This document shows positions 46,570 to 58,117 of a DNA stretch of 64,000 nt, piece after piece. The stretch is from positions 1 through 64,000 of the forward strand of contig SSNU01000294.1 in the NCBI GenBank assembly GCA_012064415.1, read 5' to 3'. Position numbers and translations under genes: made by a program. Source of the DNA: Gyrodactylus bullatarudis. Its lineage: Eukaryota > Platyhelminthes > Monogenea > Gyrodactylidea > Gyrodactylidae. Positions within the stretch are counted from its first letter, which is position 1, and the number at the start of each line of letters is the position of its first letter. The notes under the pieces are model-generated. The model was not told where the DNA came from and searched no databases. It saw only the letters and a program-made list of their open reading frames with translations.

Positions 46570-47235
46570 TTCAATAAATAGCAACAGGGAAGAGAAGCTC
46601 GTATAGACCATAGTAATTGAAGGTTATAAGAGTAATTTTTCTGAACACGCTGGTTTGGCTTAAAGTGATTGATGAAGAATTTCTCTTTCCCGCACAAATC
46701 TGTGCTGTCATCAGCCGAATTTTTATACAAGATTGAGAAATTAGAAATTGAAGCTCCTGTTTGATGTGTCTGGTCACCGCTGTATCCTTCTTGAGGTGAT
46801 CATTTGAACTAGTTGACAATTTCCTAATCTTACGCCCCATATAAGAAGATCTACAGTCACATTAGAATTTGTAAATTAAAAGAGTCTTACTTTCAAACTG
46901 AATCAAACTGAATAATCTTTGGGTTTTAAATACAATTTTCAATTGTATATTATCATAATGTTGATCAATAAGATTAACCAGTCGTCTTCTTACATCATCA
47001 CTGAGACCATCACCTTTAAAATTAAGTTTCATGAAGATGGTTGTCTTCTCTCCTTCATCTCTGTCGACCCTTTCATCTACATCATCAGACATATTGATGA
47101 ATATGTCTACAAATCTGTTGGGATAACGTCTTAAAGCGTAACTTTGACTCTTCTATTTCTTTTGGCCATTCCTCTGGACTAGCAATCCTTCTTATCCTCT
47201 TCTCCAACAAATTTACTTTCATCCGAAAGAAAATA
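46570..47235 (-). pseudogene. Penelope-like element fragment (RT end and GIY-YIG endonuclease), decayed
   Basis: On the minus strand: RRIASPEEWPKEIEESKLRF (end of RT), a frameshift, RYPNRFVDIFIN, TTIFMKLNFKGDGLSDDVRR, then LLIYKF followed by the GIY-YIG-like stretch SSYMGRKIRKLSTSSNDHL and HIKQ. The order RT C-terminus, linker, GIY-YIG endonuclease is diagnostic of Penelope-like retroelements. It aligns with the plus-strand copy at 54558-55243 (shared MKLNF-GDG). At least two frame breaks and a missing RT core show it is a 5'-truncated dead copy. Confidence 0.7.
46681..46722 (-). ncRNA. Degenerate hammerhead-like core in Penelope-like remnant
   Basis: The minus strand reads CTGATGA, a hairpin AGCACA/TTGTGC with one mismatch at its base, then GAAA. 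This is the conserved core order of a hammerhead ribozyme (C3-A9, stem II, G12-A15.1). Stem III and the cleavage triplet are not recognisable. It lies just after the endonuclease part of the Penelope-like fragment, where such motifs are known to occur in that class. It may be a decayed ribozyme or chance. Confidence 0.3.
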
Positions 47236-47579
47236 TAAACCTGCTCTATAATAATTATAATTATAATAATCCTTCTTATACATTATAACTATCCCTTTAT
47301 CCTTAAAAACATACCAAAAATGTTTTCCTTAGATTAAAGTTCTTTCAACGCCTCAAAATAAAGGTTCCCAATCAAAACTTCTATAAATAGTTAAAAGATT
47401 TATTTTGAACTTTTCTGTGCTTGCATTGTCTTAAGTTCTTAGTAAGACCAAGTTCCTACATCAAACGTTCGAAAGCTGCTTTGTCTTCAACTTCATTCTT
47501 TCTATTAGGAATGCAAAAATTAGGGCTAAGGGATAGGATTTCTTTCTGTTCCTTTCTATAAGGTAATACAAAATTTTAT

Positions 47580-48005
47580 GTTCCCCGAACAATTCTCTAT
47601 GCCTTAATCAAAAATTGATGTTTTAACCATGAAAGACACATTTTTGGAAATCAAAATGGAATTTTTTCATGTTCTGATATACAAAAATCCCATTTTTCCT
47701 AAAATCATCAAAATTTACCTCATTTCCTTCTTCCTACATGTGAAAGAACACTAATTTTTTACTGTAAGCCCTATTTCTATTCAAAATGTTGCAAAAACTA
47801 TTCAAAAACCTCAATTTTGTCCTTTCTCGTAGTAAAATTCATTGAAAAAATCTTGGCGCGTTTTCAAAAATTGTCATCTTCAATCGAGATTTTGTATATC
47901 AGAAATAACTCAAAAACGTATGATGTTATAGGAAAAAATGCTTAGTTTTCGATAATCTTCAAGATGAGATTAAGGCTGGGAAAAGTTGAAAAATTTGGCC
48001 TACTC
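47580..48005. repeat. Dispersed repeat family R2, longer copy
   Basis: Longer version of 29345-29705 in the same orientation, with about 80 extra bp near 47625-47720. No terminal inverted repeats or coding capacity seen. Confidence 0.65.
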
Positions 48006-48009
48006 AACT

Positions 48010-49420
48010 CCTTAGATAATTAAATATCTTTGAAGTTGAAGATTTCTTTTTCGTGGAGGCATTTTTCAAATTCTTTAAAGAGACTCTCGCCAGCTTCAAC
48101 GAAGAATCTTAGCAATGATTCATTCAATTAGTATCGATGTCTATAAGTACTATTTTCCGAATCTCCTCTTTTATTTTTACTGATGACGTGTTCTTCTTCA
48201 TGGAAACGAACATCTCGAGGAATTTTCTTCCAGTAAAACCTGGGATATCTATTCCTTTCATATTAACTATAGCTTTATGAACTAACCTTGAATATGTTAA
48301 ACTGAGACCATTTAAGAAAAAAACTAAGAAGACATTTGAAAGGCATAGTATCAGCTGTCTATTCTATTCCTCTGGGCATAATATTCCATTATAATTATAC
48401 ATCGGATAGACCTTTTTTTCAGTTACTCCGTATAATTACTCAGAATTGAGTAGATACAATTCTCCCTACATGTAACAAAACTCATATTATTAAAGTAAAA
48501 ACAAATGGAAACAAAAGCATTTATAATTACTACTGTATTGGGAAGAAGACGAAACCAAACTTGTAATAAAATTGATATCCCTCTGTCAGTAATTGGGCAT
48601 AAAAGTTTGTTATTTCATTATAAAATTGTTTTGTAGTTACGACTACTGCTCTCTACGCATAACTGGTGGGTGGCTATCTTTGTTTAGAATACAGCCAGTC
48701 ATTCAGGCAGTCAGTTAGAATAGTCTAATATAGATAAAATCTAATACTCTTATATTTCTATAATCTACTTGAATATATACTTTTTCTTCTTCTTCTACAT
48801 GGAAGGAGGAATGCCTCTATTGTTAGTCAATTTCACTGTTCTCCTTTTTTCAAACAGTAAGATAACCAAGCAAAATATCTTTGAAAAACATCATAATAAT
48901 TAGGTTGACTCTATAGAGCAAAACAGATTTTCCAACACTCAATACGTCAATTTTTGAATTTGCGCCAACCTTTTTCAGTGAATTTTACTGCGTAAGAAAT
49001 GACTAAATAATTCTACTGAGTTAACCAACAAACTGAAACATTGGTTTTGAGCAAACCTACCAATATCATAAGGGTATTTCAAATATGATGCTAGATTATT
49101 TCACAAATAAAGATCTCTATTTCGGGCCTATTCATCATCAGTGTTTAATACATGCGATACTGGTTTTACAAAAAGAATACTGAGTAATAATTATTATAAT
49201 CAGTGATTATGAGTATGCCTCAAATAGATATCTTTATCTTCTTATTTCGGTCGAATTTCTCAATTCAATTCAAATTCTTTAGGTTCTCATTGGTCGAGAT
49301 CTTAACAAAAAATTAAAAACCTTTTTATGAAATAATTCTGTTCGATTTTTAGCATTGCTCAAAAGTATTTTAGGCTTACAGATCAGAAAGTTGTCAACAA
49401 GATCAATAAAGATACCAGGT
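48010..49420. other. Non-coding stretch, nothing recognised
   Basis: AT-rich, with short chance frames only. Confidence 0.4.
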
Positions 49421-49424
49421 AGTG

Positions 49425-49660
49425 ACCAGGCATTTCAAATATTTCGACCTGATTTCGAGAAACTAACAAAGAGGGCCGTAGACTTCCTTCACGATAGTAC
49501 GAGTTTAGCTACGTTCTATATTGACACTTTTCAATAATAGTACTGTACATTAGAAAGAAATCTACATTTCCTTATAAATTATACCAGATCAAGTTCGTAC
49601 GACTCCACCTCCACTCGTGTTATCACCCTGAACTAAGCTCACGCGAGTATAAAAAGAATG
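49425..49660 (+). repeat. Repeat family R3, plus-oriented copy
   Basis: Matches the reverse complement of 60150-60345: CTGATTTCGAGA, AGGGCCGTAG, GAGTTTAGCTAC, ACACTTTTCAATAATAGT, AGAAAGAAATCTACATTTCC and GCTCACGCGAG in order. The short frame 49355-49537 covers part of it, but no protein family was recognised. Confidence 0.65.
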
Positions 49661-49669
49661 AAAAAGTAT

Positions 49670-51160
49670 GAAACGATGAGGCTTTCACCATAGAATATTT
49701 CAGTTTGTATTCTCCTCAATTTTACAAAGTATTTACCAGTATATTTGGATGAGAAATATTGCCTCTTTTGCAGCAATTTACCAAAAGATTCCCCCTCCTC
49801 CTGACCGCTGTTACCATCTGCTTCTTGACTACTTTGTCCCTTAAACTGACATCAGAAGCTGATCTCAAAACTCTTATTGAATTTAATTCTGACCTATTTT
49901 TCTCCTGAAAGAAGCTGAAATATTTTTCTCCTGATCATTTTCTATATGGCGTAGGTGAAATTATTTTTAACTTTGACGAGATTTTTTACTAGGAATGGAA
50001 CTTTGAAGCTAGAGCTGACCCCTTAAAAATAATTTTGAAGAGAAATTTATATATTGATCGAATAGAATGTTAATTCTGAACTAAACTTTTTACCCAAGGA
50101 AAATGAAATGGAACATATTAGAGTTGAAAAATCCTGAGAATACTTTTTTATTCATAACAGACCTTTTCCAAAGTTTCTATATTGCTTAAGAGTTTGCAGA
50201 TAGTACTATATAGTATTACTTAATTTAGTAAGCAGATCGATAGATATTCTTACGACAGGAAATATGGAAACATAAAAAAATATTTAGAACCACTTTATCT
50301 ACCCATTGTACTTTAATTTCTCTATTCAGCCTACAAGCTTGAGAATAAAAAGTTGAGTGAATAATATTCATTCACTGGATAACAAAGAAATATTATAAAG
50401 TTCATAATAAGAGTTGGTAATTGATGGATGAGATTTCTGAGATGTGATAAACAAAGTCCTGAAAACTTGGCTATCTATAGAACGTTATTATTAGGAGACA
50501 AACTCAGGGGCCATATTCCTCGAAAAAAATATTAATCTTTTTCAGCATTTTCTGTCAAAAAATGTAGCGAGAATAAATGGCAAGTTTATACATAAACAAT
50601 TGAACAGAACTGAGCTAAAGATGAAAAATTAAAAAAAATCATACTTTGATCTCAATGAATAAAAATTTAATCACGATCTAAACTTACTTCTCTTGGGTTG
50701 TATTCGCATTTTTTGAACATTCTTATCGTCATTTTATGCTTTCAAACGTCATTATTCTTTAATTGACACTTGAAACAAATTTTCAGAACTATTTCTCATT
50801 AGATTTCAACAGTCTACTTGCATGTTTGGGTATTCAAATTTTTTATTTTATTTTTTGATCTCAAAATATTTTTCAAAACTAAACAATGCTTACAGGTGGT
50901 AATATTCACATAAAAGGAGCAATTTCTTCAACTAATTTAACATAACCAATAATAGGATCATTTAACAAAGAGAAATCTCAAAACCTAGTTTGTGCCATGT
51001 CATCGTGAGATCAAGAACACAATAAAAGAAGGGGAAGATGTCAAAATTCTTAATCTTTCTCACTCAACCCGATTGTTGATTGTGAACCAAGAAAGATGAA
51101 CTAATTACACTAATTGGTTTGAATATTTTTATTCTGATGTTCTTCAAATGAATAAAATCT
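49670..51160. other. Non-coding stretch, nothing recognised
   Basis: No coding or repeat structure could be supported here. Confidence 0.4.
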
Positions 51161-51165
51161 TTTTA

Positions 51166-51463
51166 GACAATTAACCAACTAGCAAAGTGTGGTCACTGGT
51201 AATTACTATATCATTATGAACTCTAACTTGATGGAGATTGTTTCGTGTACTGTTCGCTATGGTGTACTGATGAGTCCTAATAAGGACGAAACGCGTCTAC
51301 ATCTGTCAACGTGAGTTGAATATTATTTGACTCTCTTATGGAATTGACACTTGCTTATCCCAATTTCTAACATCTAGGTGTGAGAAGACAATCTCCATCA
51401 AGTTAGAGTTCATATGGATATAGTAATTACCAGTGACCACAATTTGCTAGTAGGTTAATTGTC
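51166..51463. mobile_element. MITE-like element with 78-bp TIRs, carrying a hammerhead ribozyme
   Basis: The left arm 51166-51241 (starting GACAATTAACC) and right arm 51388-51463 (ending GGTTAATTGTC) are near-identical reverse complements with only a few mismatches. TA flanks both ends (51164-51165, 51464-51465), as for Tc1/mariner-type insertions. The 146-bp interior is not coding and contains the ribozyme at 51261-51303. Confidence 0.8.
51261..51303 (+). ncRNA. Type-I hammerhead self-cleaving ribozyme, minimal stem III
   Basis: Stem I strand GGTGTA (51261-51266) is followed by core CTGATGA (51267-51273). Stem II is GTCC/GGAC with loop TAATAA (51274-51287), then GAAA (51288-51291). Stem III is the loopless palindrome ACGCGT (51291-51296), then C 51297 as the predicted cleavage nucleotide, then stem I strand TACATC (51298-51303), which pairs with GGTGTA including one G-U. 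Every conserved core base is present. A two-to-three-pair stem III without loop cannot close stably in a monomer. In Penelope-like hammerheads this architecture is known to work as a dimer, since ACGCGT pairs with itself. Confidence 0.85.
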
Positions 51464-51469
51464 TAAGAA

Positions 51470-52200
51470 CACTGTAATTTCTACATGTTGCTTATTCACA
51501 AAAAATATTTTACTTTTGAAAAAAATTCAGGTTTCTCAAAAATTAAAGTTAAAAATTAAATTAAAGTTTGAATATGCAAGAACACTGTTGGAATCTGATA
51601 AGAAAAAAGTTCTGAACATTGAATCTTTATTCTGATGGGTTATTGTTATTCTATTTGTCCACTAAAAGACAGCAGAGAGTTATAGAAATGAGGCAATACG
51701 TATTCATTCTGTGAGCCATCGTTTGTATTACATGTTTAAATAGAAAGAAATTAGCAAAATACACTCGGTTATCAGACAGCTCAGAAGAAGAAAGGATGAT
51801 ACCGGCTAATCATCCAAAATAGAAAATTTATTGCCCTAGGTTATCATTCTGATTAGAAATGTTTGTGAAAATCCTATGAGAAGGTGATTGATTCACTAAA
51901 AAATGTCGAAAAACGCTTGATATGAAACTGGGAAGGTATGATTTTTTAGAAAAAACTCTCAAATAGGCATCTCATGAGTTTTTCATTCAGTTGACCAAAC
52001 AGATTTATATTTTACCACCAGTGTTATTATGATGAATTTGAAAGTGTTTTATTTGTTCTTCATAGATTGAAAATTGATCCAAGATAGACAAGATAAGAAA
52101 GAAAGAAAGAGAGCACAATGTTTAAATTAATTAATTGTAATACCTTTATTAAAATATCATTGCTTTTGGTAATAGGTTATTAGTAATAAGTTATTACTAA
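51470..52200. other. Non-coding stretch, nothing recognised
   Basis: No gene. A short GAAA repeat lies near 52098-52110. Confidence 0.4.
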
Positions 52201-52204
52201 TAAG

Positions 52205-52906
52205 TAGGGCAACCAAATGCCTTTTTTGTCCATAGATTAATACAGGTGTATTAAGCCTGAAAATTTTATTAAAAAATCTCCTGATAGCTTGGTTGGGTAT
52301 GCCCTTTTTGCCTTTTTTAGCCTTTTTGAATTTACTTCTTAGAAAGCCATTTTTTTGCATTAAAATAAATAAGAATCCTTTGTCCAATCTCAGATACAAT
52401 CAACAATTAATAAAAATATGACATTATACGACTTCAATGAAAAAATCGAAGGCTGTTAACTGTAAAATCTACATTTAATGCTTCTACTAACTAAAGTTCA
52501 CAACGAGGACTTTTGAGACTTAATTTTAACAGAAATCCAAGCTAAAATTAAATACCAAGTTCGAAAATTCAATTGAAACTTCCCTGTACTCTCCAAAGCT
52601 AGAGAAAATCATGAGCAAAATGTTCCAAACGAATAATTTAAAAATATAATCAATCAGATTTCAGAGATTCTAGATATATTTTTACTTAATTCATTGGATG
52701 ACCATCCTTAACCAATGATAATTAAAAATCATTTGTTAAAGGTTCTAGGTGGGTTGAAAACGGTTGTGATAAAAATTCATTTTGGAAAATTGAACCATGC
52801 AAATTGGAATAGTTCACGAGTAAAATGTGTTCAGTTTAAACGAAAATTATTATTTGCCTTTTTTCCAAAATTTTGCCTAAAAAATGCCTTTTTCTGGTTG
52901 CCCTTA
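52205..52906. mobile_element. hAT-like non-autonomous element
   Basis: The left end TAGGGCAACCAAATGCCTTT matches the reverse complement of the right end (AAAAAGGCATTTTTT beside GGTTGCCCTTA). A TAGGGC start and ATGCC/ATGCT next to T runs also characterise the element at 62395. The flanks are a local palindrome (TTATTAGTAATAA), so the 8-bp duplication cannot be fixed. The frame 52157-52399 minus is not a transposase I recognise. Confidence 0.55.
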
Positions 52907-52909
52907 TTA

Positions 52910-53880
52910 GTAATAAGTTATCATTTCTAATTATTTTTTAGTATACTTGAAAACAAATCTTATAGATATTTTTTGTATCTTTAATTGCATTCATGCATTT
53001 CCAATCGTCTAATAATTTATAACCATTGAATTATTTTAAATTTACTTTCTAATCAGTTTATTCAATGACAACCTTTTAGAGTTTTTAGTTTCAGATTTGA
53101 AATTTAAATGTGAAAACTCGGTAAATATGACTATAACTGATTCAAACAACTGTTTTTTATTATTAAGCTCACCTTGTCAATAGAGATTTGCTCAAAATCT
53201 GTATTTTCTCTAGGAATCCATTTACTTGAGATTTCATATCATTTCTTCCAAGTCCTACCTGTAAACGATCATAATTTTTCTTCAAAGATCTTTTAGAAAG
53301 CAAGTGAGAAATATTTGTTAATTGGCAATTCTTCAATTCTTATCTATGAGGCTAAACAAAAACTTGTAGGCAATTTAACTAAAAATCCAGATCCAGTACT
53401 TTTGCTGGATAATTATGCCGACTAGTTGATTTCTAATTTGTCTAGACATTTCTGTAATTTATTATTTCTCTTTCTACTGAAATTATTTAGAAAAAATATA
53501 GAATCAATTCAATTTAAATTTCATACATTGAGTTAGCTGATGCCCGATGTATAATCGTTGCTCTGATGAACATAACTAAAGGATCGCTATTAACTTCTTA
53601 GACTCAGTTGTATTCTAGGCCAGTTAAGGATGGGTGTATAAAGAATCTTTATTAAATTTCTTGTAATTTTATTATATTTTGTAACCTGGTACACTTGAAT
53701 CAGTTATTGATTCAATTGCTTTATAATATCTCTGATACATATCATAATATTACAGAGTTTTAATTTCCAAAGCTTAAGGTTCGACCCCCAACAGATAAAT
53801 TTTTTAAGTTTAAGATTTTATTGTTCTCAATAAAATACCAAGATAACTGTATTTAATTTTTTATATGTGTTAGCGTTAAT
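52910..53880. other. Non-coding stretch, nothing recognised
   Basis: No reading frame, inverted repeat or family match could be supported here. Confidence 0.4.
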
Positions 53881-53884
53881 CTTT

Positions 53885-54080
53885 TTACTTTTGATAGTCT
53901 CAAGACTCCCTTGCAATTCAGTTAAACTTGTAACAAGATTAAGAAAGCCAGTTTAACTTGTTACTCGGTTTCAAGATTATCTGATAGTTTCAACAATCCC
54001 AGGAATCTTGTTACTAATATTAATTTTTAAGTAATTTTTAGACTTTTAATACATCTAGAAAGGAAAAATCATCCAGTTTA
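53885..54080. repeat. Dispersed repeat family R1, copy 2
   Basis: Same block order as 12000-12175: TACTCGGTTTCAAGATTATC, TGATAGT, AATCCC, GGAATCTTGTTACT, TAAGTAATTTTTAGAC and AAAATCATCCAGT. Confidence 0.6.
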
Positions 54081-54459
54081 TTCCTAACACCCCTAGAACT
54101 ATTTCAGAATCTCTTTTCAGAAGTGTTAAACATCAATAGACCCTTAGATAGCAGTAGAAATGAAAACTATACCTATTTGATATTCTCTAGAACTATATAA
54201 TCTTAAACTTTGCTTCTGATTCATTTTCAATCCATACCAAATTTATTGACCAATCAGTTTATCATAATTTATTGAAAATCTAATTCCTTTCTATAAAACA
54301 CTCGGCGATTGATTTAAAATAGATATCAATTCCCAAATATTCCTATAGAAGAAACCTTGAATATCATAGGAACATGTGTCAACAATAACAAAGACAGTTT
54401 TGAGTTAAGTGGAGTAGAAATCGTCAAGAATTTGCTGCACCAACGTACCGTTATCGAAA

Positions 54460-54557
54460 TTTCATGAAAATAATTTTTCTAGAATTTTTTTTTCAAATCG
54501 TAAAAGCGGGCAACATGAATAGGATTCCAAAAAATCTTTAACAAATTCGAATTTTTA
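54460..54557. mobile_element. Foldback MITE family F1, left part of interrupted copy
   Basis: CGTAAAAGCGGGCAACATGA and AAAAAATCTTTAACAAATTC match the right arm of the family. The arm breaks at about 54557, where Penelope-like sequence starts, and resumes at about 55244. Confidence 0.6.
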
Positions 54558-55243
54558 GAATAGAAAATTCCATAAGTTTCCTAGATGTAAAGTTAACGAG
54601 GAAATCTGATAGGGGCCTAAAAAGAAACATTTACAGGAAGAAGACAGAAACAGGAAAAAACTTAAATTTCCCAAAGAGTTATAAATCAGGAGTATTAATA
54701 GGACTTGTCAAAAGGATCAAAAGAATAGTGAGTGAAGAAGAAGTATTGAATGAGATTAATGAAATCCGAAGAAGACTGGAAGAAAATGGATACCCTGAAA
54801 GATTTGTTCAGAAATACATACAAGAAGCTTTAGAAGATGAAGCGACTCAACCGTTAGAACAAGAACAAACCGAAGGAACTATCCCTATCTAAATGAAACT
54901 AAACTTCAGAGGGGATGGATTCAGCTATGAGCTGAGAAGAAAACTGAATTACAGAAGTGTATACAAAACCGCAAGTCTATTCAAATTTCAACTCATAGAC
55001 AAGATGAAAGAATCGGAACAGTCTAATCTCATTTATCGCTTCGAGGCATCATACGGAGCTAGATATATAGGTCGAACGCAGAGAAGGTTAGCGATTAGGA
55101 TTGAGGAACATTTGAACAAGAATAGTTCATCAATTAAAAAACATATTGATAGACGCGGGTGTGAGGCGAACGAAAGCAATTTTGACAGACCTCAAAATCA
55201 GAGAGAAGTTTTACATCATGAGGGTAGATCCGAATCTGTGTAT
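54558..55243 (+). pseudogene. Penelope-like element: RT C-terminus and GIY-YIG endonuclease
   Basis: Frame 1 gives ISFLDVKLTRKSDRGL, YRKKTETGKNLNFP, VKRIKRIVSEEEVL and ENGYPERFVQKY, matching the RT end of Penelope-like elements. A TAA follows TIPI, then the frame continues MKLNFRGDGFSYELRRKL and NLIYRFEASYGARYIGRTQRRLAIRIEEHL, a GIY-YIG endonuclease with ARYIGRT and the conserved Arg and Glu. The copy at 46570-47235 lacks this stop (TTIFMKLNF), so it is a nonsense mutation. The RT core is absent: a 5'-truncated insertion. It splits a foldback element. Confidence 0.75.
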
Positions 55244-55299
55244 CCAATATCGAGTTTTTTGTAAAAATAGTAAATTCTCATCTTCATTTCAACTAGCTT
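55244..55299. mobile_element. Foldback MITE family F1, right end of interrupted copy
   Basis: AATATCGAG, GTAAAAATAGTAAATTCTCA and the terminus TTTCAACTAGCTT, followed by TA (55300-55301). It resembles the 16409-17096 subtype. Confidence 0.65.
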
Positions 55300-55304
55300 T
55301 ATAT

Positions 55305-58110
55305 GAAAATGTACGTTAATTTTAATTAATTACAATTATTCAATTATTAATTCTGATAGGGAAATAAACTAAAAGGTCTAACACCTATCAGATAAGGGAT
55401 AGATTTATAAAGTGTATCAAATAAAAGTTTAAGTCTTATCCGAAAGATTTATTACAAGTGCACGGGAAGATTCCTATTTTCCTTTGCTATGGAAACATAA
55501 ATGAAAGGAGAACAGAGAAATTCTATAGATCGATAAAGTGTAGATCTGTGAGTGGAAATTGAAGATCAGAAGAAATTACATCCACATATAGGATCCCTTC
55601 ATTTTATCTATGCAGATATACAGTCCGTTTATAGTTTGGTGGAATTATTTCTCAACTGTATCATCTTTTATCTTTCATAATCCATTATTAGTATACTAAA
55701 AATATAAGGGATAGTTGATAATGCCTATTAAGCACAACAGTTTTTATGGACTAGGAACTAATCTGAGATCCCTAAATAATGACGAGTTTATCAAAAGATT
55801 TATGGTTATACATTCTCGTCTATTCGTGATCTTGAAAATCAAATTTTTTATAAAACTCAAAATTTCCCATCAAAAAATAGTTGCCCCTGTAAAAAAGGTC
55901 TTTCTTAAACCTTCTTCTATTACGATAATTATAATTTTAGTTTATTTCGGTATCACAAGATCAAAATAAAAGTGACACGTCGTGTTATCGTCATCGATTT
56001 GATGTACTGTACTATCCAACTGAATGATAAGTTTGACTCGACCAGGAAGATCTTAGCCAATGCGATAAGGTTAGGTAAACAATTTGAGTAAAACTAATAG
56101 TTAAATTAGAGTACAGTTGCCCCCTCTTATTTCTCTCTATTTTTCTCACCGCAATGGATTCGTTTTCATTTCATCGATGTTAGAAAGCCCTTAGTCTCTT
56201 TATCACTCAGGAAATCACAAATGCTCTATAGATTAACCAAACTAATTCTCAATGTCATGAAACTTTTGGAGAGTCATGATTAGACGAGGAAACAGATTGT
56301 AGCTATCAAGTCTTTGATGGAGATTATCAAAAAATCTTCATTCATTTTCAAACAGCTGGAATGACGTCGAATTTTACACGTTGATGGAATGTTCTCCAAT
56401 CATTTGTTTTTTTTGTTAGAAATAAAATCTAAACATTAAAAAAGACAAAGGTATAAAAAAATAGTAATAGGAAATATAAACAAATTGTAGATCTTGCTTT
56501 GGCTTAAAGTTTAAAGAACAAAATCATGAATGAGTTTTTGATTGCAATCGAATTGGTGTTGGCAGTAGATCCTGGTTGCTTCTACTTAATGAAGATACGG
56601 AGAGATTGGGAGTAGTCGATTTTAGATATTTTTCGTAATATTTTCTATTCTAATTTTTAAAAAAATAACCCTCTCTAACCTTCCTCATGAGTTCATAAAT
56701 CAATAAAAAACATATTGACTTCCAAATCCTCTAAGTGAGTTTTTCATTTGAAACTGGATATAAATATTCTCGATCAAGTTACAGTGATTTTAATTATTAA
56801 AATCAGAATAACCAAAGATACATAACCTTCAAACTATGCCCAGATATCGCCTTTGTATGAGTTCTGATGTAGAAAAGAGTTTTTCTAAGCTCAAATGTAC
56901 ATTAGACCACGATGAAAATTTTAGATCTTGACGGGTTTAAAAAAATACAAATCGTGAAATCAATCGTTACAATCAATTAGTTGACAATTTTTTATTGAAA
57001 TTAAATCTTGTGGCAGTCCTGGCTAAAACATTATTCTGGACGACCTACCTATAGAGGGATACAACTTGTCATTCCACAGATGTTTGGATGAAGGAGAAAT
57101 CCATCAAAAGTTTGTTCCTTCAGCTTTTTTCACTTTGTTATTCATTTTTATAGCTTATTGAAGAGTTTTTGGTGTTTTTCTTCAACTATAGTTTGCTATA
57201 GTTAGTATAATTATAATTATAACCAAATGATGATATGTTGAATAGGAAATAAAAGGAATGATTACATCTCTAATCACAGAAAAGAGAGAGAAATAAATCA
57301 AAATGCTGACAGTTTGAGGATATCCATACTCCACTTTTATTAGTATAATGTAATGTCTTTAGTCTTTATTATTCATATTTAATAAATTAGAATAGAATTT
57401 CAAAAGATTCATCTTAAACTGACACAAATCCCCATGTATGGAACATTTTGTGTTTATTTTGTACAGTCCTCTACAATTAGAATAGAAAAATTCAAATTCA
57501 TCGATGACTCTGTTATTCAGTCGCAGCATTGAATAGAGAATATTGGACTCGAATATAGGCGGAAATTGATTTTAGTACATTTTGAAACGTATTACTGGTT
57601 AATGGTCTAAGAAAGGATCGTCAAACTTTTCCTCATTACACGGGTGATTACGGGTCCGGATATTTTTATTCTGAAAAGACTTTTCTTGAATAAAATTGTA
57701 TGCTGATCTCGAATTTGACCTCGAAATCAAATTTTATCGTCCAAGAGCTAAGCTATAAACTGTAACAACTCCTAAAATAAATAAATATACCTTTTTCTAA
57801 CGGGGTATTTGCAAAATTGCTCACTTGGACCTTCCCATTTACAGATATGGTGCCAGTGGTAGGCCAAAATACAATTTTGGTTACTTTTTTACATTGGATT
57901 TGAGGACCCCTAAAATTTAATTCACTCTTGGTTCCTTTTTTTAATACAAAATTTTGAATATTGCATTTATGGTTACTTTTTCCTGTGTTAAAATTTAATA
58001 ATTGCAGTCATGGTTAGTCCTCCCTATACTGAATGATCTTTATTTTGCAATTATTGTTACAATCTTTTAAAATCTTTCTTTGATGGCTGCTTAAGTTTAT
58101 TCATATGTGT
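55305..58110. other. Mostly non-coding; possible hAT transposase remnant inside
   Basis: No intact gene. Around 56836-57000 the plus strand reads CMSSDVEKSFSKLKCTLDH, then stops and frameshifts. The SSDVEKSFSKLK block resembles the C-terminal dimerisation region of hAT transposases (S.DVERSFS..K). This is a tentative, decayed remnant. Confidence 0.35.
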
Positions 58111-58117
58111 TTATAAT

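Noticed and set aside
46482..46730. Minus-strand frame overlapping the Penelope fragment
   Set aside because: Alternative frame of the decayed element, not a separate gene.
53775..53800. GGTTCGACCC, a tRNA T-loop-like motif
   Set aside because: No matching acceptor, D or anticodon arms around it.
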